DNA of 64,000 bases from Neisseria sp. 83E34 (GCF_001308015.1 NZ_LGYH01000006.1:62001-126000), one strand, 5' to 3'. Positions 52,616-61,872 are shown, numbered from the stretch's first letter. The notes: generated from the sequence alone by a model not told the origin. Numbers and translations: made by a program.

Positions 52616-52756
52616 TATAGCGAATAAACTTATTTTTATTATGTTTTCGTCATGTTCGGGCTTGTCCCAAGCGTCTTGAATTCCTGTAACCTTAGAAGAT
52701 GCTTGGGTCAAGCCCGAACATGACGAACGTATTATTTTGTAGGTTTATTTGCTATA
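52616..52756. repeat. MITE-like palindromic element, copy R4
   Basis: 141 bp, the best-preserved copy. Ends TATAGCGAATAAACTTA and, inverted, TATAGCAAATAAACCTA. The core TCATGTTCGGGCTTG is repeated inverted as CAAGCCCGAACATGA. A DUS hairpin begins about 28 bp after it. Confidence 0.75.
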
Positions 52757-52783
52757 GCGAACAGAATTCGTCATAAAAACCAA

Positions 52784-52817
52784 AATGCCTGTCTGAAAAT
52801 GTTTTCAGACAGGCATT
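52784..52817 (-). terminator. DUS-pair hairpin after the psi-like gene
   Basis: Inverted DUS near 52786 and 52804, 12 bp past the stop of the minus-strand gene. Confidence 0.72.
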
Positions 52818-52828
52818 GTCAATTACGC

Positions 52829-53677
52829 CTATTTCAACGCTTCCCGCAGCCGCTTCAATTCCGCCCACGCTTCGGCCTTTTGCTGCGGATGGCGCAGCAG
52901 GCGGGCGGGATGGGGAACGGTAAATACAGGCAGGTTGCCGCATAGTTCGTCCATAATTTCCGCCTGCTCGGGCGCAGCGAAAAACTGGCCGAGAAACAGC
53001 ACGGCGTGCGGCTCGGCAAGCTCGAGTTCTGCACGGATGCGCGGCAATGCGCGGGCGAGCTTGGCAGCATCGGGATTGGGATTGAATTCGGTAGCGTCAA
53101 GCCAGCTGGTCGGGTGGCTTTGCTGCATGTTCATGCCGATGGCGGCCAGCATATTGTCCAAAAGTTCGCCCACTTTGCCGCTGAAAAGCCGCCCTGCGAT
53201 ATTGTCTTCCGGCGACGGGCAGATGCTCACGATCATGAGCTTGGCCGGGCGCACGGTTTCAGACAGGCGTTGTTTATGGCGGGCTACGGTGTTATCCGGA
53301 TCGGGCTGCGGCTCCGCCGGAACGGCCTGTTGCGCCGCCGCCTCGGCTTCTGCTTCCCATTCTTTCTGGCGCAGGGTTTTCAAGCCCAATGAAGCCAACG
53401 TGGCGGCATGTGCACCTGAAATCGGTGCGGTCGGCGCGACACGACGCGGTGCGGCGGGTTCGTGCGGCGTAGGCCGGGCGGCTTGCTGGACCGGTTTGGC
53501 CACCGTATTTTCCGGCGCAGCCGCCTGTTTTTGAAACTGCGGTAAAGCCGCTGCTTCGACAGCTTCAACCACGCCCGCTGGTTCGGATTCGGCAGGCAGC
53601 ACAACGGTGCCGCGTTTCAGCCACATAGGGCCTAATCCGAGCGCTTCGTGCAGGTGAAGATAGCGGCTGCTCAGCAT
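52829..53677 (-). CDS. Uracil-DNA glycosylase-fold protein, candidate polymerase III psi subunit
   Basis: A 282-residue protein: an N-terminal peptide (RYLHLHEALGLGPMWLKRG), a long Ala/Pro/Glu-rich linker (about 30-145), then a UDG-superfamily domain (KLMIVSICPSPEDNIAG to FTVPHPARLLRHP). The glycosylase motif GExPGxxED is replaced by SICPSPED and the Fe-S cysteines of family 4 are absent, so glycosylase activity is doubtful. It overlaps rimI by seven bases. E. coli HolD (psi) has a UDG-like fold, is encoded next to rimI, and has a similar chi-binding N-terminus. Annotation as a glycosylase family protein is the alternative. Confidence 0.65.
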   Translation of the reverse strand: MLSSRYLHLHEALGLGPMWLKRGTVVLPAESEPAGVVEAVEAAALPQFQKQAAAPENTVAKPVQQAARPTPHEPAAPRRVAPTAPISGAHAATLASLGLKTLRQKEWEAEAEAAAQQAVPAEPQPDPDNTVARHKQRLSETVRPAKLMIVSICPSPEDNIAGRLFSGKVGELLDNMLAAIGMNMQQSHPTSWLDATEFNPNPDAAKLARALPRIRAELELAEPHAVLFLGQFFAAPEQAEIMDELCGNLPVFTVPHPARLLRHPQQKAEAWAELKRLREALK

Positions 53678-54114
53678 GTTTTCTCCATAATCAGGGCGTC
53701 TTCGCGCCGGTTTCCGGGTAGGGAATAATAATCGCGGCGGCGGCCTGTGTGCGTAAAACCGTGTTTCAAATATAAAGCTTGCGCGTTTACGTTGCTTGCG
53801 CGCACCTCCAAATAATAATGCGTTGCACCTTCTTCAATGCCTGTCTGAAACCATTTCGCCATCATGGCAGATGCAATGCCGCGGCCCCGGTGCTCCGGCA
53901 CGGTGGCAATCAGGTGCAGCTCGGAGGTTTCAAACAGCGTGTGCCACACGATAAAACCCAACACAGCGCCTTGATGCTCTGCCAGCAGCACGGTTTCGTG
54001 TTGATTGGCGAGCGCACCGGCAAACTGCGCTTCAGACCACGGCGAAGGATTGCACACGCTGTCGATGGCAGCGAGCGCGCGGCAATCTGCGGCGGTAGCG
54101 GGGCGGATATTCAC
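53671..54114 (-). CDS. rimI: Ribosomal protein S18-alanine N-acetyltransferase
   Basis: 147-residue GNAT enzyme: MNIRPATAADCRALAAID, LHLIATVPEHRGRGIASAMM (acetyl-CoA loop) and LEVRASNVNAQALYLKHGF. It sits three bases after tsaB, the common tsaB-rimI pairing. A DUS at 53838 encodes the FQTGI segment. Confidence 0.92.
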   Translation of the reverse strand: MNIRPATAADCRALAAIDSVCNPSPWSEAQFAGALANQHETVLLAEHQGAVLGFIVWHTLFETSELHLIATVPEHRGRGIASAMMAKWFQTGIEEGATHYYLEVRASNVNAQALYLKHGFTHTGRRRDYYSLPGNRREDALIMEKTC

Positions 54115-54117
54115 GGC

Positions 54118-54801
54118 TTATCCCTGCGCTTTGCGCTCGGCCTGCTCTTTGGCAGTGAGCGCAATTTTGTTGCGCACATAGAGCAGCTCGGCAGCCGCTG
54201 CGTCGGTGGCGGGATACCGGCCGCTTTGCGCCAAGTTTAAATAGGTTTCGGCAGTGGGCATCTCGGGCGCGCCGTCAAACGGCGGCGGTTCGGGCAAGGC
54301 AAAAGCATTGCCGATGCCTTGCGGGGTTTGGGCATTAGCAGGCAAGGCAATGTCTGCTGCTTTACCTACTTGATAATCGCTCAGGCGGCGGTGGTGTTTC
54401 GTATCAAACCATGCGTAAAACACTTCACCCATGCGCGCGTCGGTGGCGGCCAATACGCATTCTGCATCAGGAATCCGGTAAGCAACGGCATCCAAACAGG
54501 GAATGCCAATCAATAATGTGCCGTAAGGCGCAGCCAAACCTTGCCCCACCGCCGCACCGATACGCAAGCCGGTAAACGCACCCGGGCCTTGCGCATAAAC
54601 AATCGCGGCCAAGTCGGCAGCTGCAATGCCTGCCTGCCCGAGCAATTCGCCGATTTTCGGCAAAATCAGATCGGACTGGCGATTGCCCGCTTCTTGGTGA
54701 AACAGGAATGTTTGGCCATTGGCGCTCAGGGCAAGGGATAAAGAGGATGTGCTGGTATCAATAGCGAGCACGGGCTTGGAGAAATCGGCTTGCATGGTCA
54801 T
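54118..54801 (-). CDS. tsaB: tRNA t6A biosynthesis protein TsaB
   Basis: Scaffold partner of TsaD in threonylcarbamoyl-adenosine synthesis. 227 residues with an ASKHA fold: VLAIDTSTSSLSLALS, YAQGPGAFTGLRIGAAVGQGLA. Start ambiguous between ATGs at 54801 and 54795; neither has a clear ribosome binding site. A -10-like box fused to a DUS lies 24 bp upstream. Confidence 0.93.
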   Translation of the reverse strand: MTMQADFSKPVLAIDTSTSSLSLALSANGQTFLFHQEAGNRQSDLILPKIGELLGQAGIAAADLAAIVYAQGPGAFTGLRIGAAVGQGLAAPYGTLLIGIPCLDAVAYRIPDAECVLAATDARMGEVFYAWFDTKHHRRLSDYQVGKAADIALPANAQTPQGIGNAFALPEPPPFDGAPEMPTAETYLNLAQSGRYPATDAAAAELLYVRNKIALTAKEQAERKAQG

Positions 54802-54813
54802 TCAGATTGTTTT

Positions 54814-54830
54814 TTCAGACAGGCATTATA
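54814..54830 (-). promoter_or_regulatory. -10-like TATAAT fused to a DUS upstream of tsaB
   Basis: On the minus strand TATAAT (54830-54825) continues directly into the DUS (54825-54814), 13 bases before the start codon. Confidence 0.5.
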
Positions 54831-54953
54831 GCATTTAGGTGCTATTTCGGACGCGCCGAAATGGAGTAGAATGCCTTATCGTTTTTTCAGACAGGCATAT
54901 CGCGGCAAAAATGCCTGTCTGAAATATTTTCCACTTTCGACACCACTCAAATC

Positions 54954-55841
54954 ATGTATATCGGACGTTTCGCCCCCAGCCCTACCGGCCTGCTCCATAT
55001 CGGCTCGCTGCTTACCGCACTGGCTTCTTATGCCGACGCCAAATCGCAAGGCGGCAAGTGGCTGGTGCGCATGGAAGATTTGGATCCGCCGCGCGAAATG
55101 GCAGGCGCGGCGGACGATATTTTGCACACACTGGAAGCGTTTGGCTTTGAATGGGACGGCGAGGTAGTCTACCAGAGCCGTCGTCATGACTTGTATGAAG
55201 CAGCGCTGGCAAATTTAAAACAACGGGATCTGGTGTATCCCTGCTATTGCAGCCGCAAACGCTGGCAGGCAGCGGCAGCTTCGGGCGCAGACGGTTTTGT
55301 GTACGATGGGCATTGCGCGGTACAGGGCTACACGCCGCCGCCAAACGCAAAAACACCCGCCTGGCGCCTGCGTGTGCCGGATGAAACCGTCGGGTTTGAT
55401 GATGCGGTGGTTGGGCATTATGCGCAGAATCTGGCGCGCGATATCGGCGATTTTGTGCTATTGCGTGCAGATGGTTTCTGGGCATATCAGCTGGCAGCGG
55501 TGGTGGACGATGCCGAACAAGGCATCACACACATCGTACGCGGGCAGGATTTACTGGTTTCCACCCCGCGCCAGATTTGGCTGCAACGCTGCTTGGCCTT
55601 CAACACACCACATTATGCCCATCTTCCGCTACTGGTGAACTCTTTTGGCCAGAAATGGTCGAAGCAAACACTTGCACCGGCTCTGGACACGCAAAAACGT
55701 GAAGATTTACTGCGACAGGTAATGGCTTATCTGAATCTGCCTGCCGCGCCCGCAAAAGTTCACCCGCGCGAATTGCTGGATTGGGCAGTAACACATTGGA
55801 ACATAAACAAAATGCCGAAAGCAGCGATTAAAACCGAATAA
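54954..55841 (+). CDS. gluQ: Glutamyl-Q tRNA(Asp) synthetase
   Basis: Truncated GluRS homologue that glutamylates queuosine-34 of tRNA-Asp. 295 residues with the class I HIGS motif ([20 protein letters not shown]), zinc cysteines in [10 protein letters not shown] and GHC, and KWSKQT in place of KMSKS. It lacks the anticodon-binding domain. This fits with tgt elsewhere in the window, since both act on queuosine tRNAs. Confidence 0.93.
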   Translation: MYIGRFAPSPTGLLHIGSLLTALASYADAKSQGGKWLVRMEDLDPPREMAGAADDILHTLEAFGFEWDGEVVYQSRRHDLYEAALANLKQRDLVYPCYCSRKRWQAAAASGADGFVYDGHCAVQGYTPPPNAKTPAWRLRVPDETVGFDDAVVGHYAQNLARDIGDFVLLRADGFWAYQLAAVVDDAEQGITHIVRGQDLLVSTPRQIWLQRCLAFNTPHYAHLPLLVNSFGQKWSKQTLAPALDTQKREDLLRQVMAYLNLPAAPAKVHPRELLDWAVTHWNINKMPKAAIKTE

Positions 55842-56370
55842 GTTGTTCACCCCATGTAAAACTTATCCCACCCCAATCTATATTCAGACAGGCATTCCGT
55901 TATATACAGCAACATACTTGTATAACAATGCCTGTCTGAATATTATTAATTCAACCCTTAACGATTAAATCACCCAAAATATCAAACGCAAATAAAATAA
56001 TAACACATAAAACTATCTATCAATCAAATAAAACATTAAAAATAACTTTAAGGATAATAGTTTTATTTTGTGTTATGTTTTATAAAAATGGATTATTTCC
56101 GTATTTTTTTTGTTTAATTTATATTTATTTACTTGGTATAATCGAATAGCATCATCAAACACATTCCGATAAGCGCCGGTTATTCATAATAATTGAATTA
56201 ACCTTTTTGGCTTTGATATAAATGTTTTTACTATTTTCAGGCAGGCATCCTCGGATGAAACAGCCCGCCGTTCCATCAATTTAATAAAAACAATCCCTAT
56301 AATAATTTCAATAACAATCACGGCCAGTTAAAAATTCCAACCGGCCGATAAATAAACAGAGAGGTTAATT
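55842..56370. other. AT-rich intergenic region before the second RTX gene
   Basis: 529 bp without a supported gene. It holds an outward pair of DUS (55883-55894 and 55929-55940), a long stretch of A/T tracts (55970-56150), a TATAAT box at 56137-56142, a near-DUS (about 56237) and a GAGAGG ribosome binding site before 56371. Confidence 0.6.
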
Positions 56371-58059
56371 ATGAGCGTTACACAATGGTTTGAAGTAAAC
56401 GGCTACGACAGCCGCAAAGCAAATGAGCAAGGCAGCTTCAGTACCAATAAGCAATCCATCACATTCAAAGGTCAGGTTGATCCGGCCAGTACCGAAGTGA
56501 AAATCTATACTTACCGCACAGCCAAAGAAACCAACGGCCAAACCGCAGTAAGGGAATATTTTACCACCGTTGATAAAAGCCAGATTAAAGAAGACGGTAC
56601 TTTCACTGCCCACGGCCTCACCGAAATGAGTGGTGATGTAAGCTTCGAGCTGCAAGCGGCATCTGCCTCAGGCAATGTAACCGTAACCCGCATCGCCGGC
56701 ACGGTGGACGGCAACAACCAAAGTATGCAGGTCATTTCCGAAGATGCCGTGATGAACTCAGATTATAACGGCAACTGGCACAGCTATTCCCGCGACATTG
56801 ATATCAAAGGCAAAGTAGAACCCGGCAGCAAAAATGTGCGTGTTAAGGTAGACCGTGAAAACTACAACATCAACGATGTTGATGAAAATGGCAATTTCAC
56901 CTTATCCCTAAAAGACTTAAATGCCGGCCAACACACGTTTACTTTTAAATCCACCGATGCCGACGATAATCAGGGGAAAGATGTCTACACCATCAGCACA
57001 GGCCGCAAATACGGCGGCGGAGCGGTGGTTATCGATCAGGATGAAAACGCATTTATGCGCAAAGGTCAGGAAAGCCTGAGCGGCAACGTGTTAACCGATT
57101 ATTTTATTGAAAAAGGCAGCAAAGATCCCGGCATTCTGGGCTTCAGCGCCAACGGTAAGGATGCGGCTGCGGGCGAAGTGTTAACCATCGACGGTGTGGG
57201 CACAATCCAAATGCAATTTAACGGCCAATATGTGTTCAAACCGGTTGAAGGCTTTAGCGGCCGTGTGCCTGACATTACCTACCATGTAGCTAACGGCACG
57301 GACACCGACTATTCGGTATTATCCATCCGCGTGAACGACACCAGCGGTAACGCTTATACCGAGAGCCTTATCGTAGCGGACAACGCCAACGGTGCCAACA
57401 ACGAACTGCAAGGTCGCTTGGTTAATGACGTATTAATCGGCGATACGCGCAACACTTTCAACAAGGGCACTGGAGATGACACCGTTGTATATACCGTAAA
57501 AGCCACCAATGACACCATTGAAGGCAACAACGGTCACGACATTCTCTTCGGCGACAACATCAGCACCGAAAAGCTCAACTTCACTGCACCCGACGGCAGC
57601 ACTGCCTACGAAGCCCTGCGTGCTTATGTAGAACAAAATCTGGACAACAACAGCGATGATGCCGTGCGCAGCTTTATCGCCGGCAACTGGTCTAGCCTGC
57701 TCGACAGCAGCGGCAACGGCGGTAACGACATCCTGCGCGGAGAGGTCGGCAGCGATATTCTGATCGGCGGCGCAGGCAATGACATCCTCGACAGCGGCGA
57801 AGGTTATGACAAATATGTATTTGTAACCAACAGCAACAGCGGTCGTGACGTTATAAAGGATTTCAACCTAGCTAAAGACAAACTGGTGTTTACCGAAGCC
57901 TTGAACGATAAAAACGCTTCTTGGAATGATGCCACCCACACGCTGACCTTTACCGGCGTGAAAGACGGTCACACTTATAAAAACACCATTACATTCCAAA
58001 ACTTTGAAACCGGTATGACACTGGAAGACGTGTTGAAAACACAAGAAGTATTGGGCTAA
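56371..58059 (+). CDS. RTX repeat surface protein, type I secreted
   Basis: A 562-residue acidic protein with no signal peptide and no cysteine. Residues 1-210 form two Ig-like/Big beta domains (SITFKGQVDPASTEVKIYTY and DIDIKGKVEPGSKNVRVKV). Residues 215-330 look like a VCBS/cadherin-like domain (VVIDQDENAF). RTX calcium repeats occur about 370-400 and 450-480 (NGGNDILRGEVGSDILIGG). The C-terminal secretion domain has DVIKDFNLAKDKLVF. Likely a biofilm or adhesion protein; this is inference. Confidence 0.78.
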   Translation: MSVTQWFEVNGYDSRKANEQGSFSTNKQSITFKGQVDPASTEVKIYTYRTAKETNGQTAVREYFTTVDKSQIKEDGTFTAHGLTEMSGDVSFELQAASASGNVTVTRIAGTVDGNNQSMQVISEDAVMNSDYNGNWHSYSRDIDIKGKVEPGSKNVRVKVDRENYNINDVDENGNFTLSLKDLNAGQHTFTFKSTDADDNQGKDVYTISTGRKYGGGAVVIDQDENAFMRKGQESLSGNVLTDYFIEKGSKDPGILGFSANGKDAAAGEVLTIDGVGTIQMQFNGQYVFKPVEGFSGRVPDITYHVANGTDTDYSVLSIRVNDTSGNAYTESLIVADNANGANNELQGRLVNDVLIGDTRNTFNKGTGDDTVVYTVKATNDTIEGNNGHDILFGDNISTEKLNFTAPDGSTAYEALRAYVEQNLDNNSDDAVRSFIAGNWSSLLDSSGNGGNDILRGEVGSDILIGGAGNDILDSGEGYDKYVFVTNSNSGRDVIKDFNLAKDKLVFTEALNDKNASWNDATHTLTFTGVKDGHTYKNTITFQNFETGMTLEDVLKTQEVLG

Positions 58060-58080
58060 CCGGTCATCTTGTCCGTAAAA

Positions 58081-58114
58081 AATGCCTGTCTGAACATATT
58101 TTCAGACAGGCATT
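58081..58114. terminator. DUS-pair hairpin, convergent genes
   Basis: Inverted DUS at 58083 and 58101 between the RTX gene and the SpoIIAA-like gene. Confidence 0.75.
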
Positions 58115-58173
58115 TTATTCAGCCATTCTCAAACGCCCGTAAGCCTAAGCACCGGATTCAAACAAACAAAACC

Positions 58174-58524
58174 TCAAGCATCCGACTTCAACCACGCCTG
58201 AGCAGAGGCCACATCGTCGAAATATTTAGGACGCTGATTGGTGAGCAGGCTGGAAATGTGCGTGCCTAAGCGAATCCATACATCATCTACTACAATCGCA
58301 ATACGGCCGAATTCATCTTCATGCTCGCGCAAAAACTTAAGCTGCTCGATTGCCATATCGATTGTAAAATCTTTAAGCATAGACAAATCCAGCAGCAAAT
58401 CCGGACGGTGGATACGTTTAACCGTACTCAGCGCGGCTTCTTCAAAGCTACGGAAATCTTCCAGCGTAAACTCATTGTAAAGCGCAATGTCCAAGCCGTA
58501 GTCTTGTTCTCGGATCGAAATCAT
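58174..58524 (-). CDS. SpoIIAA/STAS-like protein
   Basis: 116 residues with the SpoIIAA-like STAS fold of the DUF3478 type: LDIALYNEFTLEDFRSFEEA, PDLLLDLSMLKDFT, RIAIVVDDVWIRLGTHI and a C-terminal FDDVASAQAWLKS. Small, cytosolic and of unknown function. Confidence 0.75.
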   Translation of the reverse strand: MISIREQDYGLDIALYNEFTLEDFRSFEEAALSTVKRIHRPDLLLDLSMLKDFTIDMAIEQLKFLREHEDEFGRIAIVVDDVWIRLGTHISSLLTNQRPKYFDDVASAQAWLKSDA

Positions 58525-58593
58525 TTTGTTCTCCTTATCTTTTTGTATTTACCGAACATCGCAATGCCTGTCTGAAACCGCTTCGGCATGCCG

Positions 58594-59445
58594 CTATTTT
58601 TTCAGCGCACTCAACACGCCGCTCAACACTATAATAACCATCCCCAGCCATTCTTGCCAGCCGATTTTATCACCCAGCCAAAAAATGCCCACCAGCGTGG
58701 AAAACACCACCGTCAGATACGCCAGCGCCGCTACCGTGAATTTCCGCCCCACTTTATAAGCATGCGTCATCGCAAGCTGCGCGCCCATCGCCGAAGCACC
58801 TATACCTAAAAGATAGAGCCATGCCAATCCCGAAGGCATATGCCAGCCGGAAACCGTTGCCCACGCCCCGCCCATCACTGTGCCAACCAGCGAAAGATAA
58901 AACACCACCCGCCAGGCCGGTTCTCCCAATAAAGAAAGCTCGCGCACCTGCAAATATGCCCATCCTGCCAATAAGCCGCCCAGCAAACCCACCAAGGCTG
59001 CAACTTCCTGCCCGCTCTTAAAGGAAGGATTCAGTAGCAATACTACACCTACAAAGCCTAAGGCCAACATCAGCTGCGTGTAAGCCGGAATTTTTTCTTT
59101 CAGCACCAAAAACGACAGCAAAGCTAAAAAAATCGACGAGGTATAACTCAGCGTTACCCCCGTGGCCAGCGGCAGGTGTATTACCGCATAAAAAATGCAA
59201 AACATACCCAAAGTGCCCGAAATGCTGCGGTTCAGATGCGCTTTGAGGTGTGGTGTGGTAAATTTTTTGCCTTGTGCCTTGGCCATCACACCCAACACTA
59301 CAGCCGCAAACGCCATACGCCAAAACACCAGCTCTCCCGTGCCGAAACCATATTGTCCGGCTTCCTTAATCCATAAATTCATCAGCGTGAAAAGCGCTGC
59401 CGCCACCACCATCCAGCCCGATCCAAGCATATCGCGTTGATTCAT
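58594..59445 (-). CDS. EamA/DMT family transporter
   Basis: 283 residues, about ten transmembrane segments in two EamA repeats (first about 10-135, second about 150-283). Features include FWRMAFAAVVLGVMA, LPLATGVTLSYTSSIFLALLS and LVGIFWLGDKIGWQEWLGM. I took the ATG at 59445; a GTG five codons upstream is possible. The substrate is unknown. Confidence 0.82.
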   Translation of the reverse strand: MNQRDMLGSGWMVVAAALFTLMNLWIKEAGQYGFGTGELVFWRMAFAAVVLGVMAKAQGKKFTTPHLKAHLNRSISGTLGMFCIFYAVIHLPLATGVTLSYTSSIFLALLSFLVLKEKIPAYTQLMLALGFVGVVLLLNPSFKSGQEVAALVGLLGGLLAGWAYLQVRELSLLGEPAWRVVFYLSLVGTVMGGAWATVSGWHMPSGLAWLYLLGIGASAMGAQLAMTHAYKVGRKFTVAALAYLTVVFSTLVGIFWLGDKIGWQEWLGMVIIVLSGVLSALKK

Positions 59446-59734
59446 TTGTATATTGAACACTATTAACAGATCGAATATCTTAACATGTTTTCAGACAGGC
59501 ATTACGCTTCTTTAAAAAAGCGGCATACAAGCCCACTTCAAAATCTATTAAAGCTCAAACAAACCGTCATCACTATAATTAATGTATTTAAAAGACATAA
59601 CCTCTGCGAACTTTCAGCAGCATGACGTAAATTCGAGTTAAACAGGTTTGCCTATTTCCGCTACTAGCCATAGTATGGAAATCTGCCAGCGGCATGGTGC
59701 GGCTGGTCATTATCCATTTTTGGAGAGAATAAAC

Positions 59735-60121
59735 ATGAAAATAAAATCTTTACTGTCTGTTGCTGCTGTTTTAGCTTTGGCTGCCTGTGTGGCACCTGTT
59801 TCTAACCAAACTCACAGCCACGACCACGGTCATCATGATCACGGTCACAGCCATGCTCAAAGCGGTTCTACAAAACAATTTAGTTGCGACAACGGCTTAA
59901 CTGTTCAAACCCGCCAGTTGGGCAATAACAAAATTGAATTGGCAATGGAAGGCAAACAAGCCGTATTGACTCAAACCCGTTCTGCTTCAGGCGAACTTTA
60001 TACCGCCGATAAAGGCCTGTTCGGCAGCGGCGCCCAATGGCATGCGAAAGGCGGCGAAGCATTCTTCAGCTTTGCCGATCCTTACGGCAATAAAGTAGAG
60101 ACTTCTTGCAACGCTATGTAA
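59735..60121 (+). CDS. His-rich lipoprotein with MliC-like domain
   Basis: 128 residues: lipoprotein signal ending LAAC at Cys18, a histidine cluster (HSHDHGHHDHGHSH) that should bind metal, then a small beta domain with two cysteines (FSCDNGLTV and KVETSCNAM) resembling MliC lysozyme inhibitors. The ATG at 59735 has GGAGAG upstream; a TTG frame from 59648 is rejected. A metal role (zinc or copper) and a lysozyme-inhibitor role are both inference. Confidence 0.7.
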   Translation: MKIKSLLSVAAVLALAACVAPVSNQTHSHDHGHHDHGHSHAQSGSTKQFSCDNGLTVQTRQLGNNKIELAMEGKQAVLTQTRSASGELYTADKGLFGSGAQWHAKGGEAFFSFADPYGNKVETSCNAM

Positions 60122-60137
60122 GCAGCATTTCATGATG

Positions 60138-60170
60138 AAAACGCATCCTCTCATACAGGATGCGTTTTTT
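60138..60170 (+). terminator. Rho-independent terminator of the His-rich lipoprotein gene
   Basis: Stem AAAACGCATCCT / AGGATGCGTTTT with a 7-base loop and a T-run, 17 bases after the stop. Confidence 0.88.
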
Positions 60171-60208
60171 TGTTTAGTCCAACTCAAAATATCTTTTCAG
60201 ACAGGCAT

Positions 60209-60862
60209 TCAGTTTACACGCGTCAGCCTACCGGCTTCCATCCGCCATATTTGATCGGCCAAAGCCTCGGCATCCTGCCTATCGTGCGTAATCAGAATCA
60301 GCGGTACGCCTTGCTCTCTGGCGAGTGCGCCCACTTCCTGCCGCATTTGTCCGCGCAGATCCGTATCAAGTGCGGAGAAAGGCTCGTCGAGCAACAAAAG
60401 CTTCGGCCGGTTTGCCAAAGCGCGCGCTAAAGCGGTGCGCTGCTTCTGACCTCCGGAAATTTCACTGGGATAATGCGCGGCCACATGGGAAAGCTGCATT
60501 CTCTCCAGCCACGAAGCAGCCTGCTCTTGGGCATGTTTCTGTTTGGGGTTGGCAAGCCCTTTATTGAGGCCGAACGCAATGTTTTGCGCCACCGTTAAAT
60601 GTGGAAATAAAGCGTAATCCTGAAACACCAACCCTACCTGCCGCTCTTGAGGCGGCAGATGCCGTTTGCCGTCAAACCACTGCTCGCCTTGAATACGGAT
60701 ATAACCCGAATCGGCTTTTAACAAACCTGCGAGCATATTGAGCGTCAGCGTTTTGCCGGAGCCCGACGCGCCGAGAATGGCGATATTCGCTGAATCCGAC
60801 TGCAACGAAACGTCTAATTCAAATGCGGCAAATTTTTTCTGCAAAGAGAAATCAAACAGCAT
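60209..60862 (-). CDS. modC: Molybdate ABC transporter ATP-binding protein, short form
   Basis: ATPase of the molybdate importer. 217 residues: Walker A GASGSGKT (32-39), Q-loop VGLVFQDYALFPHLTV, signature SGGQKQRTALARALA, Walker B LLLLDEPFSALD and the H-loop ITHDRQDAEAL. It lacks the C-terminal Mop/TOBE domain of E. coli ModC (about 350 residues). The start overlaps the modB stop by one base. Confidence 0.88.
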   Translation of the reverse strand: MLFDFSLQKKFAAFELDVSLQSDSANIAILGASGSGKTLTLNMLAGLLKADSGYIRIQGEQWFDGKRHLPPQERQVGLVFQDYALFPHLTVAQNIAFGLNKGLANPKQKHAQEQAASWLERMQLSHVAAHYPSEISGGQKQRTALARALANRPKLLLLDEPFSALDTDLRGQMRQEVGALAREQGVPLILITHDRQDAEALADQIWRMEAGRLTRVN

Positions 60863-61536
60863 TACGCTTTCCTTTCCTTACCGCCCGCCACACGGCCGAT
60901 GGCCAACAGAATTACCACACACACCACTGAAATCAGCAATACCAAACTGTTCGCAAGCGAATCATTGCCCGCCTGAACCGCTTCGTAAACAGCAATGGAA
61001 AGGGTTTGCGTTTCATTAGGAATGCTGCCCGCCACCATCAACGTGGCACCAAACTCGCCCAAAGCGCGTGCAAACGCCAGTAATACACCGGCCAAAATGC
61101 CGCGCCAGGCCAAAGGCAGGCTTACTCGGAAAAACACGGCGGTGGCGCCCAAGCCAAGTGAACGGGCGGCCTGCTCGAGCTGCGGATTCACATTTTCAAA
61201 TGCCGCCCTTGCGGGTTTGAAAATAAGCGGAAAGGTCACCACCATGGCGGCAATCACAGCACCCTGCCAAGTAAAAATCAGCGTGATACCGAAATGCTCT
61301 TGCAGCCAACTTCCCAAAGGGCCTTTACGCCCAAGCAACACGAGCAGGTAATAACCGAGCACGGTTGGCGGCATGACCATCGGCAAAGTGAGCACCGTAT
61401 CCAAAAAATCTCGTCCGAAAAATTTTAGGCGCGCCAAAGCAAAGCCCGCCGCAGTGCCGACAATAATATTAAGCAACGTAGCCAGTCCGGCTACTTTCAA
61501 GGAAAGGTAAAGGGTTATGAGGATGGGTTCGGTCAT
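60862..61536 (-). CDS. modB: Molybdate ABC transporter permease
   Basis: 224 residues, five or six transmembrane helices, with the ABC coupling motif in AARSLGLGATAVFFRVSLPLAWRG (EAA loop) and ARALGEFGATLMVAG. The 391 bp to modA are occupied by repeats. Confidence 0.92.
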   Translation of the reverse strand: MTEPILITLYLSLKVAGLATLLNIIVGTAAGFALARLKFFGRDFLDTVLTLPMVMPPTVLGYYLLVLLGRKGPLGSWLQEHFGITLIFTWQGAVIAAMVVTFPLIFKPARAAFENVNPQLEQAARSLGLGATAVFFRVSLPLAWRGILAGVLLAFARALGEFGATLMVAGSIPNETQTLSIAVYEAVQAGNDSLANSLVLLISVVCVVILLAIGRVAGGKERKA

Positions 61537-61627
61537 AGGGTAAGTTAAACGTTTTCAGACAGGCATAGGTTTTATAATCGAAAAACTTAAAAATAAACAT
61601 ATTTGAGCGGTCTGAAATCACGATTGC

Positions 61628-61732
61628 TATAATCAATAAACTTTTTTTAATGCAAGGCAGTAAGCCGCAGACAGTACGAGTGGTACGACAAGGCGCAGCA
61701 ACGCCGTAGCAAAGTTAAGTTTATTGGCTATA
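61628..61732. repeat. Correia-like (CREE/MITE) element
   Basis: 105 bp with terminal inverted repeats TATAATCAATAAACTT and, inverted, TATAGCCAATAAACTT (14 of 16 match). The interior resembles neisserial Correia elements (GCCGCAGACAGTAC, AAGGCGCAGCAACGCCGTA). It lies between modA and modB. Confidence 0.75.
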
Positions 61733-61798
61733 TCGCCCCGCCCTCCGGTGTAGCCGAACAAAGCGGGCTTTTCAGGGAAAGCAAGGCCGGTTTTGGAT

Positions 61799-61862
61799 TT
61801 CACTCAGGCCAAACCCGAGCATGACAAATATATTCTTTTTAAGTTGATTCACCATGGCTACA
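61799..61862. repeat. Partial MITE-like element, copy R5
   Basis: Only one half is present: read on the minus strand it gives GTGAATCAACTTAAAAAG and then TGTCATGCTCGGGTTTGGCC, matching the left half of copies R2 and R3. A DUS hairpin begins 11 bp after it. Confidence 0.6.
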
Positions 61863-61872
61863 ATCTCTATAA

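Noticed and set aside
52357-52627. Two overlapping 76-87 codon frames in the hemF-psi gap
   Set aside because: They cover the palindromic GC-rich element, are Arg/Ala-rich in both frames and look like repeat translation, not genes.
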